This document shows positions 9,365 to 15,998 of a stretch of DNA of 27,022 bases, piece after piece. Position 1 is the first letter of the stretch; each line of letters opens with the position of its first letter. This DNA comes from Burkholderiales bacterium (GTDB taxonomy: Bacteria; Pseudomonadota; Gammaproteobacteria; Burkholderiales; Burkholderiaceae), in assembly GCA_947372535.1 (NCBI GenBank), contig CANBUA010000024.1, forward strand, positions 1 through 27,022. Reading direction: 5' to 3'. The position numbers and the translations under genes are program-made. The notes beneath the pieces are model-generated. The model had not been told where the DNA came from, searched no databases, and saw only the letters and a program-made list of their open reading frames with translations.

Positions 9365-9442
9365 CTCAGCGATCGGAAAGGGTGGCTCAGCCGTGAGTGC
9401 GTGTGCCACTTCACGAAACCTTCGAGCCGGCGCCTATTTCCT

Positions 9443-9469
9443 TAAAGTTCCTGGGGGCTAATCCGATAT
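9443..9469 (+). promoter_or_regulatory. Sigma-28 (FliA) flagellar-class promoter
   Basis: TAAAGTTC (9443-9450), an 11-bp spacer, then TCCGATAT (9462-9469). The established FliA consensus is TAAAGTTT-N11-GCCGATAA, so 7/8 and 6/8 bases match with exactly the right spacing. It lies about 60 bp before the ATG of the first gene in an operon that ends with a chemoreceptor, the usual class of sigma-28 target. Confidence 0.75.
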
Positions 9470-9529
9470 TTGGCTGGCAAGGCCGACATGCGACCTTGGT
9501 ATCCAACACAACGCACCAAAGGAAGCTCG

Positions 9530-10627
9530 ATGAAGCGACTGTCCTTGATAGCGACCGCTGCTGCGCTGGCCTTGGCCCAGCCTGCTGCCCACGCTGCAAC
9601 CCAACTGACCGACGGCCTCACCTTCAGCGGTTTCGGCACGCTGGGCTATGTCACTGCCAACTCCGATGAGGGCGACTTCCGGCGAGAAGCCCAACCCGAT
9701 GGCGCCCGCAAGAGCGGCAGCCTGAAAGTGGACAGCAACCTTGGGCTGCAACTCAGCTACAAGGCCACCGACTGGCTTTCGGCCACCGTTCAATCGCTCA
9801 CGATGGAGCGCGTGTCAAAAGACATGACGACCCACATCGAATGGGCATATGTCAAGGCCATGCCGATCGAGGGCCTGTCGGTGCGCGCTGGCCGCATGAG
9901 CTTGCCGAACTTCCTGGTCTCAGACTCCCGTCGCGTCGGCTATGCCAACTCCTGGCTGAGACCGGCCAACGAAGTTTATGGCGTTGACCTGCTGAATGGC
10001 GGACTGACGGGTTTGGAGGCGAGTTACCGCCTGCCCGTGGCCAGCAACGGCCTGACGATCACTGCGCTCGGGGGCAAAAGCAGCGTCGAAGCGGGTGCCA
10101 CGTCGGTCAAGGTCAACAGTGTCCGCGGCCTCAACGCCGTCTGGGAGGGCGAAGGCTACAGCCTGCGCCTGGGCCACATCGAGGGCAAGCCCGCCCTTGA
10201 CACCGCGATGTTTGGCGGTGGTGTGGAGGTCTACAAATTCACGGGCGTTGGCGCCAGTGTCGACAGGAATGACTTCGTCTTGCAGACCGAGTATGTGCTG
10301 CGACGCTCTGCGCTGGTCGGCGCGATGATCGACGCCAACGGCTGGTACGTGCTCAGCGGCTACCGCATCGGCAGCTACTTGCCTTACGTGCAGTTGGCCA
10401 AGGCGGGCCCGGCCAGCCACTCGGCTTCGCCAAAGCAGAAGACAACGGCCATCGGCCTGCGCTGGGATGCGTTCTCCTCCGCGGCGCTGAAGTTCCAGTA
10501 CGAGCATGTCGACACCGAAGGCACCACCGGCTACAGCTTCGCGACGCCCAGCATGGGCGGCCCCGGCGGCTTGCCCGTGACCAAGCCCGTCAACGCGCTC
10601 AGCGTTGCGCTGGACTTCGTGTTCTGA
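9530..10627 (+). CDS. Outer-membrane beta-barrel (porin-like) protein
   Basis: A 365-residue exported protein. The signal peptide is clear: MKRLSLIATAAALALAQPAA, with cleavage near AHA-AT. The mature part is made of alternating polar/hydrophobic strands (FSGFGTLGYVTANS at the start, LSVALDFVF at the end) and finishes in aromatic Phe, the outer-membrane assembly signal of porins. ATG 9530 has AAAGGAAG just upstream. It is the first gene behind the sigma-28 promoter and is followed after 14 bp by a PstS-like protein and then a chemoreceptor. The context suggests a ligand-entry channel or receptor linked to chemotaxis; that is inference. I cannot assign it to a named porin subfamily. Confidence 0.8.
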   Translation: MKRLSLIATAAALALAQPAAHAATQLTDGLTFSGFGTLGYVTANSDEGDFRREAQPDGARKSGSLKVDSNLGLQLSYKATDWLSATVQSLTMERVSKDMTTHIEWAYVKAMPIEGLSVRAGRMSLPNFLVSDSRRVGYANSWLRPANEVYGVDLLNGGLTGLEASYRLPVASNGLTITALGGKSSVEAGATSVKVNSVRGLNAVWEGEGYSLRLGHIEGKPALDTAMFGGGVEVYKFTGVGASVDRNDFVLQTEYVLRRSALVGAMIDANGWYVLSGYRIGSYLPYVQLAKAGPASHSASPKQKTTAIGLRWDAFSSAALKFQYEHVDTEGTTGYSFATPSMGGPGGLPVTKPVNALSVALDFVF

Positions 10628-10641
10628 GGGAGCCACGCACC

Positions 10642-11049
10642 ATGAACAAGCAACATTTCTTCCGCTTCGCCCTGGCCTTCGCTTGCACCCTCTTTGGCGC
10701 AGGCGTCCAGGCCCAAGTCGTGGTCGTGGGTCATCCGAGCAACTCTGGCCTCAGCGGCGACCAGATCGTTGGCCTGTACACCGGCAAGATCCAGTCAGCC
10801 ACCCCCCTGGACCAGCCCGAGTCTGCCCACATCCGTGCAGACTTCTACAAGAAGGCCGCCGGCAAGGACCCGTCGCAGATCAAGGCACTCTGGGCCCGAC
10901 TCACCTTCACGGGGAAGGCGATGCCGCCAAAGGAAGTTGCAGATTCGGCCGCCGTCAAAAAGGCTGTGGCCGCCGACCCGAAAGCGATCGGCTACATCGA
11001 AAAGTCGGAGGTGGATGGCTCTGTCAAGGTGCTGGCCACCTTCGACTGA
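10642..11049 (+). CDS. Small PstS-like periplasmic substrate-binding protein
   Basis: A 135-residue exported protein with a signal peptide ending GAGVQA-QV. The mature domain resembles a single lobe of phosphate ABC-transporter binding proteins (PstS/PBP-like): SNSGLSGDQIVGLYTGKIQ near its start and a C-terminal AVAADPKAIGYIEKSEVDG, where PstS proteins have the 'GaIGYv' strand. At 135 residues it is about half of PstS and no permease or ATPase genes are nearby, so it is not part of a transporter here. GAGGGAG lies just upstream of the ATG. Between a barrel protein and a chemoreceptor, it may bind a ligand and present it to the receptor. Function is inferred from position only. Confidence 0.78.
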   Translation: MNKQHFFRFALAFACTLFGAGVQAQVVVVGHPSNSGLSGDQIVGLYTGKIQSATPLDQPESAHIRADFYKKAAGKDPSQIKALWARLTFTGKAMPPKEVADSAAVKKAVAADPKAIGYIEKSEVDGSVKVLATFD

Positions 11050-11088
11050 TGTCCGTTCAGGCGATGTGATGAAAACAGAAGGCCGACG

Positions 11089-12600
11089 ATGACACTCAAG
11101 CAGCGTATCTACATGTTGCCCTTGATGGCCGCGCTGATCTTCGGATCGTTGGTGGCCATCGTCGGCTGGACCGCCACCTCGACCTCGGCACGCATCGCTG
11201 CGGTCGGCGCCACGAACTACCCTTACGTGGACGCCAGCTCCCGCATGAAGAACGAGGTCGAGTCCATCGTGGCGGCGATCCAGGGCGCGGTCAGCGAAGG
11301 GAGCGAAGACCGGCTTTCCGAAGCGCGTGACCGCATGGTCGCAGCGGGCAAGTTGCTTGACGCCATTGCCGCGCTCGATGGGAAGGCCGACAGTGCGGGG
11401 CGGTTGCGCGAACTGCTGCAGAACTACAGCAACACGGCCACCCATACGGCGATGATCCTGCTCGGCAAGAGCCAGGGCGACAAATCCTCGGCCGTTGCAG
11501 ACATGCAAAAGGCGCTCAAGGCGCTGACCGACGGCCTGGATGCCGCCGTGACGGAGGCACATGCCGGCCTGACCGACGGGCTTGCCGGCTCACGCGATGG
11601 CGTACGCACCATCGTGCTCTCCATCGCCGGTGGTGCGCTGCTGGTGGTGTTCGCGCTCGGCGCGGGCTCGTGGGCGCTGGCGCGGACGATTTGGGGTCAG
11701 ATCGGTGGCGAGCCGGAGTACGCACGCCAGATGCTCGCCAAAATGGCCGGTGGCGATTTGTCAGAAGCGGTCATCGTGTGCAACGGCGACACGAACAGCT
11801 TTCTGGCGGCGCTGCATGACATGTCGCAAGGCCTGTCAGGGATCGTCTCCAGCGTGCGTGAGGGATCAGACGAAATGGCGGTGGCGGCTCGAGAGATCGC
11901 TGGCGGCAACCAGGACTTGTCTGCGCGCACCGAGCGCCAGGCGGGCGCGTTGCAAGAAACTGCAAGCAGCATCGGGCAGCTCACGCAGACCGTCAACGAC
12001 AGTGCCCAAGCAGCGGCGCAAGCCGACAAACTGGCCGGTTCGGCCAGCGAGGTCGCGCAACGCGGCGGTACTGTGGTTTCCGAGGTGGTGCGCACGATGA
12101 CCGAGATCAACGCCAGCAGCCGCAAGATTGCCGACATCATTGGCGTGATCGACGGCATCGCCTTTCAGACCAACATCCTGGCCCTGAACGCCGCCGTGGA
12201 GGCCGCGCGTGCCGGCGAACAGGGCCGCGGGTTCGCGGTGGTGGCCGGCGAAGTGAGATCGCTGGCGCAACGCTCAGCCGAAGCGGCCAAGGAAATCAAG
12301 TCCTTGATTGGCAGCAGCGTAGACCGCGTCGAAGCGGGCGCCAGGTTGGTGGCCGACGCTGGCTCCACGATGGGTGAGATCGTCGACAGCGTGCGCCGCG
12401 TCTCGGACATCATCCGCGACATCGCCGCCTCGGCGCAGCAGCAAAGCCATGGCATCGGCCAAGTCGGCAGCTCGGTCACACAACTCGACCAGATGACGCA
12501 GCAGAACGCGGCGCTGGTGGAGCAGTCTGCCGCGGCTTCGGAGTCGCTGCGTGACCAGGCCGCACGCCTGGCTGCGACGGTGGCGACCTTCAAGGTGTAG
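11089..12600 (+). CDS. Methyl-accepting chemotaxis protein
   Basis: A 503-residue transmembrane chemoreceptor. TM1 is about residues 8-28, the periplasmic domain 29-172 is mainly helical and sized for a four-helix bundle, TM2 is about 174-198, then a HAMP domain ([20 protein letters not shown]). The cytoplasmic signalling tip is canonical: [20 protein letters not shown] followed by [19 protein letters not shown], the CheA/CheW-binding hairpin. The protein ends ATFKV without the NWETF-type pentapeptide that tethers CheR/CheB, so it probably relies on other receptors for adaptation. AGAAGG precedes the ATG. It ends the sigma-28-driven operon, implying expression with flagella. The ligand is unknown but may arrive via the PstS-like protein 39 bp upstream. 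Confidence 0.96.
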   Translation: MTLKQRIYMLPLMAALIFGSLVAIVGWTATSTSARIAAVGATNYPYVDASSRMKNEVESIVAAIQGAVSEGSEDRLSEARDRMVAAGKLLDAIAALDGKADSAGRLRELLQNYSNTATHTAMILLGKSQGDKSSAVADMQKALKALTDGLDAAVTEAHAGLTDGLAGSRDGVRTIVLSIAGGALLVVFALGAGSWALARTIWGQIGGEPEYARQMLAKMAGGDLSEAVIVCNGDTNSFLAALHDMSQGLSGIVSSVREGSDEMAVAAREIAGGNQDLSARTERQAGALQETASSIGQLTQTVNDSAQAAAQADKLAGSASEVAQRGGTVVSEVVRTMTEINASSRKIADIIGVIDGIAFQTNILALNAAVEAARAGEQGRGFAVVAGEVRSLAQRSAEAAKEIKSLIGSSVDRVEAGARLVADAGSTMGEIVDSVRRVSDIIRDIAASAQQQSHGIGQVGSSVTQLDQMTQQNAALVEQSAAASESLRDQAARLAATVATFKV

Positions 12601-12604
12601 GCCC

Positions 12605-12626
12605 ACCCCAGTTCGATCCCTGGGGT
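12605..12626 (+). terminator. Hairpin directly after the chemoreceptor gene
   Basis: ACCCCAG, an 8-base loop, then CTGGGGT: a perfect 7-bp stem starting 5 bp after the stop. No U-tract follows. With the larger hairpin just downstream it probably ends or protects the operon mRNA. Confidence 0.45.
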
Positions 12627-12631
12627 TGCCC

Positions 12632-12680
12632 AACACGCCGGGCACGAAGCGCGCGACACCGCGGGTCGTGTCGGCGTGTT
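12632..12680. terminator. Large imperfect hairpin downstream of the chemoreceptor
   Basis: The left arm AACACGCCGGGCACGA (12632-12647) pairs with the right arm TCGTGTCGGCGTGTT (12666-12680) over 14 bp with a one-base bulge and an 18-base GC-rich loop. It is the strongest inverted repeat seen in the window. It ends in GTGTTTGAG, so only a short T run follows. Likely a transcription terminator or mRNA-stabilising structure between the chemoreceptor operon and the EF-hand gene. Confidence 0.5.
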
Positions 12681-12685
12681 TGAGC

Positions 12686-12702
12686 TGAGCGTTCATCGCT
12701 CA
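12686..12702. repeat. Short inverted repeat before the EF-hand gene
   Basis: TGAGCG-TTCAT-CGCTCA is a perfect 6-bp stem with a 5-base loop, the third hairpin in about 100 bp. It lies 130 bp before the EF-hand start and could be an operator or part of the terminator region. The rest of 12703-12831 shows no clear signal beyond a GGAG ribosome site. Confidence 0.3.
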
Positions 12703-12831
12703 CGGCCGCAGCCCGTTGGTGCGCCTGTCTCGCAGCAGCCTTGCATTTCTTCACATGGCGCGGCGCTCAAGGTCCCGCCCGCGCGGTCGAAATGCTCACA
12801 TGGCCGCCATGTCGGCCTCACGGAGCGACCC

Positions 12832-13386
12832 ATGATCAGCAGCATCTCCAGCCAAGGCACCCCATCCGCAGCCAGTGCAGTTGCCGCTGCGCGCACCAAC
12901 CCCGAGAGCGCATTCAAGAAGCTTGACAGCGGCGGCAAGGGGTACCTGACGCAGGAAGACCTCGTCAAGATCTCACCCCAAGGCGCACAAGCGGCTGATG
13001 CCGCCAAGGCGAAAGAAGCGTTCAAGCACATGGATGCCAACGGCGACGGCAAGGTCAGCGAGAAAGAGTTCACACAGGCTGCACCGCCCGAAGGCCCGCC
13101 AGCAGGCAAGGCCAAGGGCGCTGAAGGAGGCAAGGGCGCGAAGCCTGCAGCGGGTGCGGGGGGCGGCGGTGGCGCAGCCAAATCGGGTGGCGCCAGCAGC
13201 TCAAGCAAAGTGTTCGATCCGGCGGACACCAACAAAGACGGCAAGGTCTCGCAACAGGAGCAGCTGGCCTACGATGCCAAGCAACAGGCCCAAAAGGCCC
13301 AACAGGCGGCCAGCAAGCCCGGCTTGAAAGCAGCCGAGACGGCAGTCAAGGCTTACAACTCGGTGGCGCAGGCCAGCGTTTCATAG
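12832..13386 (+). CDS. EF-hand calcium-binding protein
   Basis: A 184-residue protein with three EF-hand loops: DSGGKGYLTQED (32-43, weaker because Gly replaces usual ligands), DANGDGKVSEKE (68-79, canonical) and DTNKDGKVSQQE (132-143, canonical). Loops 2 and 3 are separated by a Gly/Ala/Lys/Pro-rich linker (about 85-125). The N-terminus (MISSISSQGTPSAASAV) is Ser/Ala-rich and not a Sec signal peptide, so it is either cytoplasmic or exported by another route. GGAG precedes ATG 12832. The stop overlaps by 6 bp with the stop of the convergent regulator gene. Probable role: calcium buffering or sensing; no partner is identifiable. Confidence 0.85.
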   Translation: MISSISSQGTPSAASAVAAARTNPESAFKKLDSGGKGYLTQEDLVKISPQGAQAADAAKAKEAFKHMDANGDGKVSEKEFTQAAPPEGPPAGKAKGAEGGKGAKPAAGAGGGGGAAKSGGASSSSKVFDPADTNKDGKVSQQEQLAYDAKQQAQKAQQAASKPGLKAAETAVKAYNSVAQASVS

Positions 13387-14121
13387 AGCCTGGCTGCATT
13401 GATCAGCCTCAGGTCGGCCTGAACCGCACGCGTGGGGCAGTCCCGAGGCATCGGCCGCCCAGACATACCCTTGGCCGCGCATCGTCTGGATGCCTTGCCC
13501 CTGCACGCCACCGGATGCCAACTTGAGCCGAAGCCGCGACACGGCCAGGTCCACCACATTGAGGTGCCGCCCGGCTCGCCCCAGCCCCGTGCGGCCCAGC
13601 AACTCGGCGCGGGACATCACGCGCCCAGGTTGATCGAGCAGGGCGTGCAAGACCAGGCGCTCGCTGGCCGACAAGCCCCAGGCGCCTGCACCCTCAGCGG
13701 ACATCAGCCAGGCGCGCAACAAGCTGGACTCGGTTGGCAAAGCCTGATCGCTGCCCGCCCGACGTGACAACGCCTGGACACGGGCGACAAGCTCGCCCGT
13801 GTCGCAAGGCAAATGCATGACCGCATCGGCGCCCAGTTCCAGCAAGCGCACCTTGTCCATCGGGTCCGGCGAGGGCAGCAGGGCCAGCACGGGCATGGGC
13901 GCGCAACAACGCAGCGTCGCGGCCCAGTGGCGACCCGCCACCCAATCTTGCGCACCGTGCAAGACCACCAGGTCAAAGCACAAGCCGGCGGCAAGCGCGT
14001 GCAGGTTGCGAGACCCCACCGCTCGCCAACCCAGCCGCCCCAGGCGCGCGGCTGCGTCGGGCAAGGCTGGGTTGCCATCGGCAGACAAATCCAGCAGCAA
14101 CACATCCGGAGGGTTGCACAT
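13381..14121 (-). CDS. OmpR-type regulator with degenerate (pseudo-)receiver domain
   Basis: A 246-residue protein with a receiver-like N-terminal domain and a clear OmpR/PhoB winged-helix C-terminus (LSASERLVLHALLDQPGRVM, then LNVVDLAVSRLRLKL and IQTMRGQGYVWA). The receiver lacks the phosphorylation chemistry. The acceptor Asp position is His55 in DLVVLHGAQDW, the conserved Lys is Leu104 in MHLPCD, and the acidic pocket is reduced to Asp11. It therefore probably works without phosphorylation, through constitutive dimerisation or another ligand or partner. AGGGGAGG precedes the ATG. It is the last gene of the operon with the FlgH homologue (13 bp gap), which suggests autoregulation or control of that operon. 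Family assignment is firm; signal and targets are unknown. Confidence 0.88.
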   Translation of the reverse strand: MCNPPDVLLLDLSADGNPALPDAAARLGRLGWRAVGSRNLHALAAGLCFDLVVLHGAQDWVAGRHWAATLRCCAPMPVLALLPSPDPMDKVRLLELGADAVMHLPCDTGELVARVQALSRRAGSDQALPTESSLLRAWLMSAEGAGAWGLSASERLVLHALLDQPGRVMSRAELLGRTGLGRAGRHLNVVDLAVSRLRLKLASGGVQGQGIQTMRGQGYVWAADASGLPHACGSGRPEADQCSQAL

Positions 14122-14134
14122 GGTCAGCCTCCCC

Positions 14135-14839
14135 TCACCACACCGAAAACGCCCTGGTCATGAGGCGCTGCAGCCAGCTGCGAGACGCCGAATCGGCCGC
14201 CTCGCCCTCACCCAGCGCCTCCATCCGGGCGTTGACCACGTCGGCGGACGCCACCACATTGCCCGCCTTGATGTCCTGCGGGTTGACCACACCGGAGAAC
14301 TTCAAGGTGGTCACCCCCTTGTTGAAGGCGATGCTGCGCTCCCCCGCCACCACGAGGTTGCCATTGGCCAGCACGTTGATCACGGTCACGGCGATCTTGC
14401 CGTTGAGCCGACTGTTCTGCTCCGTGCTGCCCTGGCCTTTGAAGGCGTCGCTGCCACTGGCCTGGGCATCCAGGTCCATGAGGCTGCGCAGGAGCCCCGT
14501 GGGTACCTTGGCCGACTGCCCGGGCCCTTTGACGCTCATGTTGTTGTTGCGGCTGAGTTCCGAGGCCAGCTTGTTGCTGCCGCTGAGCACCTCGGAGATG
14601 TCGACCTTCAGCGTGTCTCCCACCAGCCGCGGAGGCTGCAAGCCTGTGAACAGGCTGGTCACGGACGCATGGGGCTGGAAGAGCGAGCCCGTCGCCTGGT
14701 GTTCCAGCTGCAAGGGAGGCTGCACAGGCAACGCGGTGGTGGGGTTGCCGACGACGGGGTCCGGCGTCAATGCGCAGGCCCCCAGCATGGCACTGAGGCT
14801 CACGGCGCCGATCAGGCATATGGGCTTGGCGTACTTCAT
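14135..14839 (-). CDS. flgH: FlgH-family outer-membrane L-ring lipoprotein, outside a flagellar cluster
   Basis: A 234-residue lipoprotein, normal FlgH length. The signal ends AMLGAC with Cys22 as the lipidation site. Family landmarks in order: SLFTGLQPPRLVGDTLKVDI, LNGKIAVTVINVLANGNLVV, ending ...GNVVASADVVNARMEALGEG, where FlgH has its conserved 'SGVVNP...V.S..VADARI' block. In flagella FlgH forms the ring where the rod crosses the outer membrane. Here no other flg gene (flgG, flgI, flgJ) is adjacent; instead it lies in an operon with a helical protein, a small lipoprotein and a degenerate regulator. It may be a second FlgH copy, or an L-ring-like pore recruited to another envelope structure. 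A GGAG ribosome site precedes the ATG. Fold call is firm; flagellar function is uncertain. Confidence 0.9.
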   Translation of the reverse strand: MKYAKPICLIGAVSLSAMLGACALTPDPVVGNPTTALPVQPPLQLEHQATGSLFQPHASVTSLFTGLQPPRLVGDTLKVDISEVLSGSNKLASELSRNNNMSVKGPGQSAKVPTGLLRSLMDLDAQASGSDAFKGQGSTEQNSRLNGKIAVTVINVLANGNLVVAGERSIAFNKGVTTLKFSGVVNPQDIKAGNVVASADVVNARMEALGEGEAADSASRSWLQRLMTRAFSVW

Positions 14840-14857
14840 GGATGCTCCGGTTGGGGT

Positions 14858-15391
14858 TCAACTGTCCAGGCCATTGATCAAGGCCTGAACCACAGGTGAA
14901 ATGAGATCGGGCACGCTGGCCCACTTGCCCAGCTCGAACGAACCACCGGGCTGGTAGCGGCTGCTGGCCAGCACGCTGCCATCCGACGTCCTCAAGGTGA
15001 GCGTGGCCTGGGCCACAAACAGGTGCGGTTCGTTGGCCCAGGGTGGCACGCCCCAGTCCAGCGTGACGGCATAGGCCAGCCAGACCGGGCACGAACCGGG
15101 CGTCACCAGGCCTTCGTAGACCCGGCTGCTCACCCGCTGGTCTAGGAGTGCGGTCTGCAAGGCGGGGATGACCTCGGCGCTGGCCACGGTCGGGTTGTAG
15201 GCAATGCACACCGACTCCGGCCGTGGATGCGGGTGGTGGATGGTGTTGCTGGCCCGCGCCGGGATGCCCGCCAGCGCGTAGGTGGTGGCGCTGCCCGTGG
15301 CCTTGAACAGCTCCAGCGTTGGGGTCATGCTGATCACAGAGCAGGCCGACAAGGGCAAGGCGAGCAGGGGCAGCAGGCAGGCGCGGGCCAT
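14858..15391 (-). CDS. Small lipoprotein resembling the Sbal_3080 family
   Basis: A 177-residue lipoprotein with signal LLALPLSAC (Cys17 lipidated). The mature region resembles the uncharacterised Sbal_3080-type lipoproteins in pattern: VCIAYNPTV, a stretch predicting an amphipathic helix (VIPALQTALLDQRV), SCPVWLAYAVTLDW, then strands FVAQATLTLRTSDGSVLASS and a C-terminal helix. Three further Cys are present, in VCIA and GSCPVW among them, so a periplasmic disulfide is possible. The gene starts 3 bp after the stop of the upstream gene and lies 18 bp before flgH, so it is co-transcribed and may be an accessory factor of the FlgH-containing structure. The family match is by recall, not by search; function is unknown. 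Confidence 0.75.
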   Translation of the reverse strand: MARACLLPLLALPLSACSVISMTPTLELFKATGSATTYALAGIPARASNTIHHPHPRPESVCIAYNPTVASAEVIPALQTALLDQRVSSRVYEGLVTPGSCPVWLAYAVTLDWGVPPWANEPHLFVAQATLTLRTSDGSVLASSRYQPGGSFELGKWASVPDLISPVVQALINGLDS

Positions 15392-15394
15392 GGC

Positions 15395-15862
15395 TCACAC
15401 CGCCTCGCGCACGGCCTGCGCCACCATGGCGACGCCCCCCACCAACTCGTCGCCAGCATGGGCCACCGCTTCGTAGGCGGAGGTCGCTGCATGGCCGATG
15501 GCATCGCCCACCTCTCCAACTTCTTGCTTGACCTCGCGGTAGCCACTGGCCACGGCGTCTTCAAGACCATGCCAGCTGCCCACGACCGCGTTTTCCACGC
15601 CATGAACGCCTTCGCTCACCGCATGCACGGCGTCACTCACAACGTCGTGCGCCTCGTGGGCCAGGGACGCGAACTTGTCCATGGCCTGCGCGCTCCAGGT
15701 CACGCTGGCACTGGCCTGGTCTGTTGCGGCCTGCGCCAGGCCCAGCGCCGAAGCGGCCACCGTGCCGTAGTTGTCTTCGTTGCGCTCAAAGGGGGTCTTC
15801 ACACTGGCGCAGGCCTGGGCGTCAGGCACACGGGTGGATGTGGACGGGATCGACATGCTCAT
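15395..15862 (-). CDS. Ala/Val/His-rich helical protein of unknown function
   Basis: A 155-residue protein that I do not recognise. There is no Sec signal or transmembrane segment. From about residue 35 onward it reads as continuous amphipathic helix with repeating units of the type A-V-H-x-x-E-G-V-H-x-x-E (for example SDAVHAVSEGVHGVENAV and GEVGDAIGHAATSAYEAV), a pattern seen in LEA-like, apolipoprotein-like or phasin-like surface-binding helices. The N-terminus is Ser/Thr-rich. GGAAAG precedes the ATG and the next gene begins 3 bp after its stop, so it leads the FlgH operon. The 136 bp upstream carry a 20-bp-spaced direct repeat. Possible roles are membrane- or granule-surface binding or secretion with the operon's other products. 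Confidence 0.72.
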   Translation of the reverse strand: MSMSIPSTSTRVPDAQACASVKTPFERNEDNYGTVAASALGLAQAATDQASASVTWSAQAMDKFASLAHEAHDVVSDAVHAVSEGVHGVENAVVGSWHGLEDAVASGYREVKQEVGEVGDAIGHAATSAYEAVAHAGDELVGGVAMVAQAVREAV

Positions 15863-15936
15863 GGTGGTCTTTCCAAAAAAGTGGATGGGGTCACTTTAGG
15901 CTTCGCCCCTTGTGTTGATGGCCTGAGCACAGGGTC

Positions 15937-15966
15937 GTCAACCGCGCAGGAAATCTGTCAAACACG
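15937..15966 (-). promoter_or_regulatory. Two-turn-spaced direct repeat upstream of the FlgH operon
   Basis: GTCAACCGCG (15937-15946) and GTCAAACACG (15957-15966) match at 8 of 10 bases and start exactly 20 bp apart. Read on the transcribed (-) strand each half contains TTGAC, and the distal one is a perfect TTGACA -35-like hexamer (15956-15961), but no good -10 hexamer lies at the right distance. This is the pattern of an activator-dependent promoter bound by an OmpR-family dimer, possibly one of the three regulators encoded nearby. Confidence 0.42.
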
Positions 15967-15998
15967 CAACCAGAAATCCCTGTGCGCCAAGACCGACA

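Noticed and set aside
12605..12626. CAGTTCGATCCCTGG resembles a tRNA T-arm
   Set aside because: The stem pairs only with an 8-base loop, not the 7-base T-loop, there is no acceptor, anticodon or D-arm around it and no CCA end; it is better explained as a hairpin after the chemoreceptor gene.
13100..13200. Gly/Ala-rich repeat in the EF-hand gene as a tandem DNA repeat
   Set aside because: It is low-complexity coding sequence without a regular repeating unit at the DNA level.
15890..15905. CCTAAAGTGA on the minus strand as a second sigma-28 -35 element before the FlgH operon
   Set aside because: At the required 11-bp spacing the -10 position reads TTTTTGGA, which does not match GCCGATAA.
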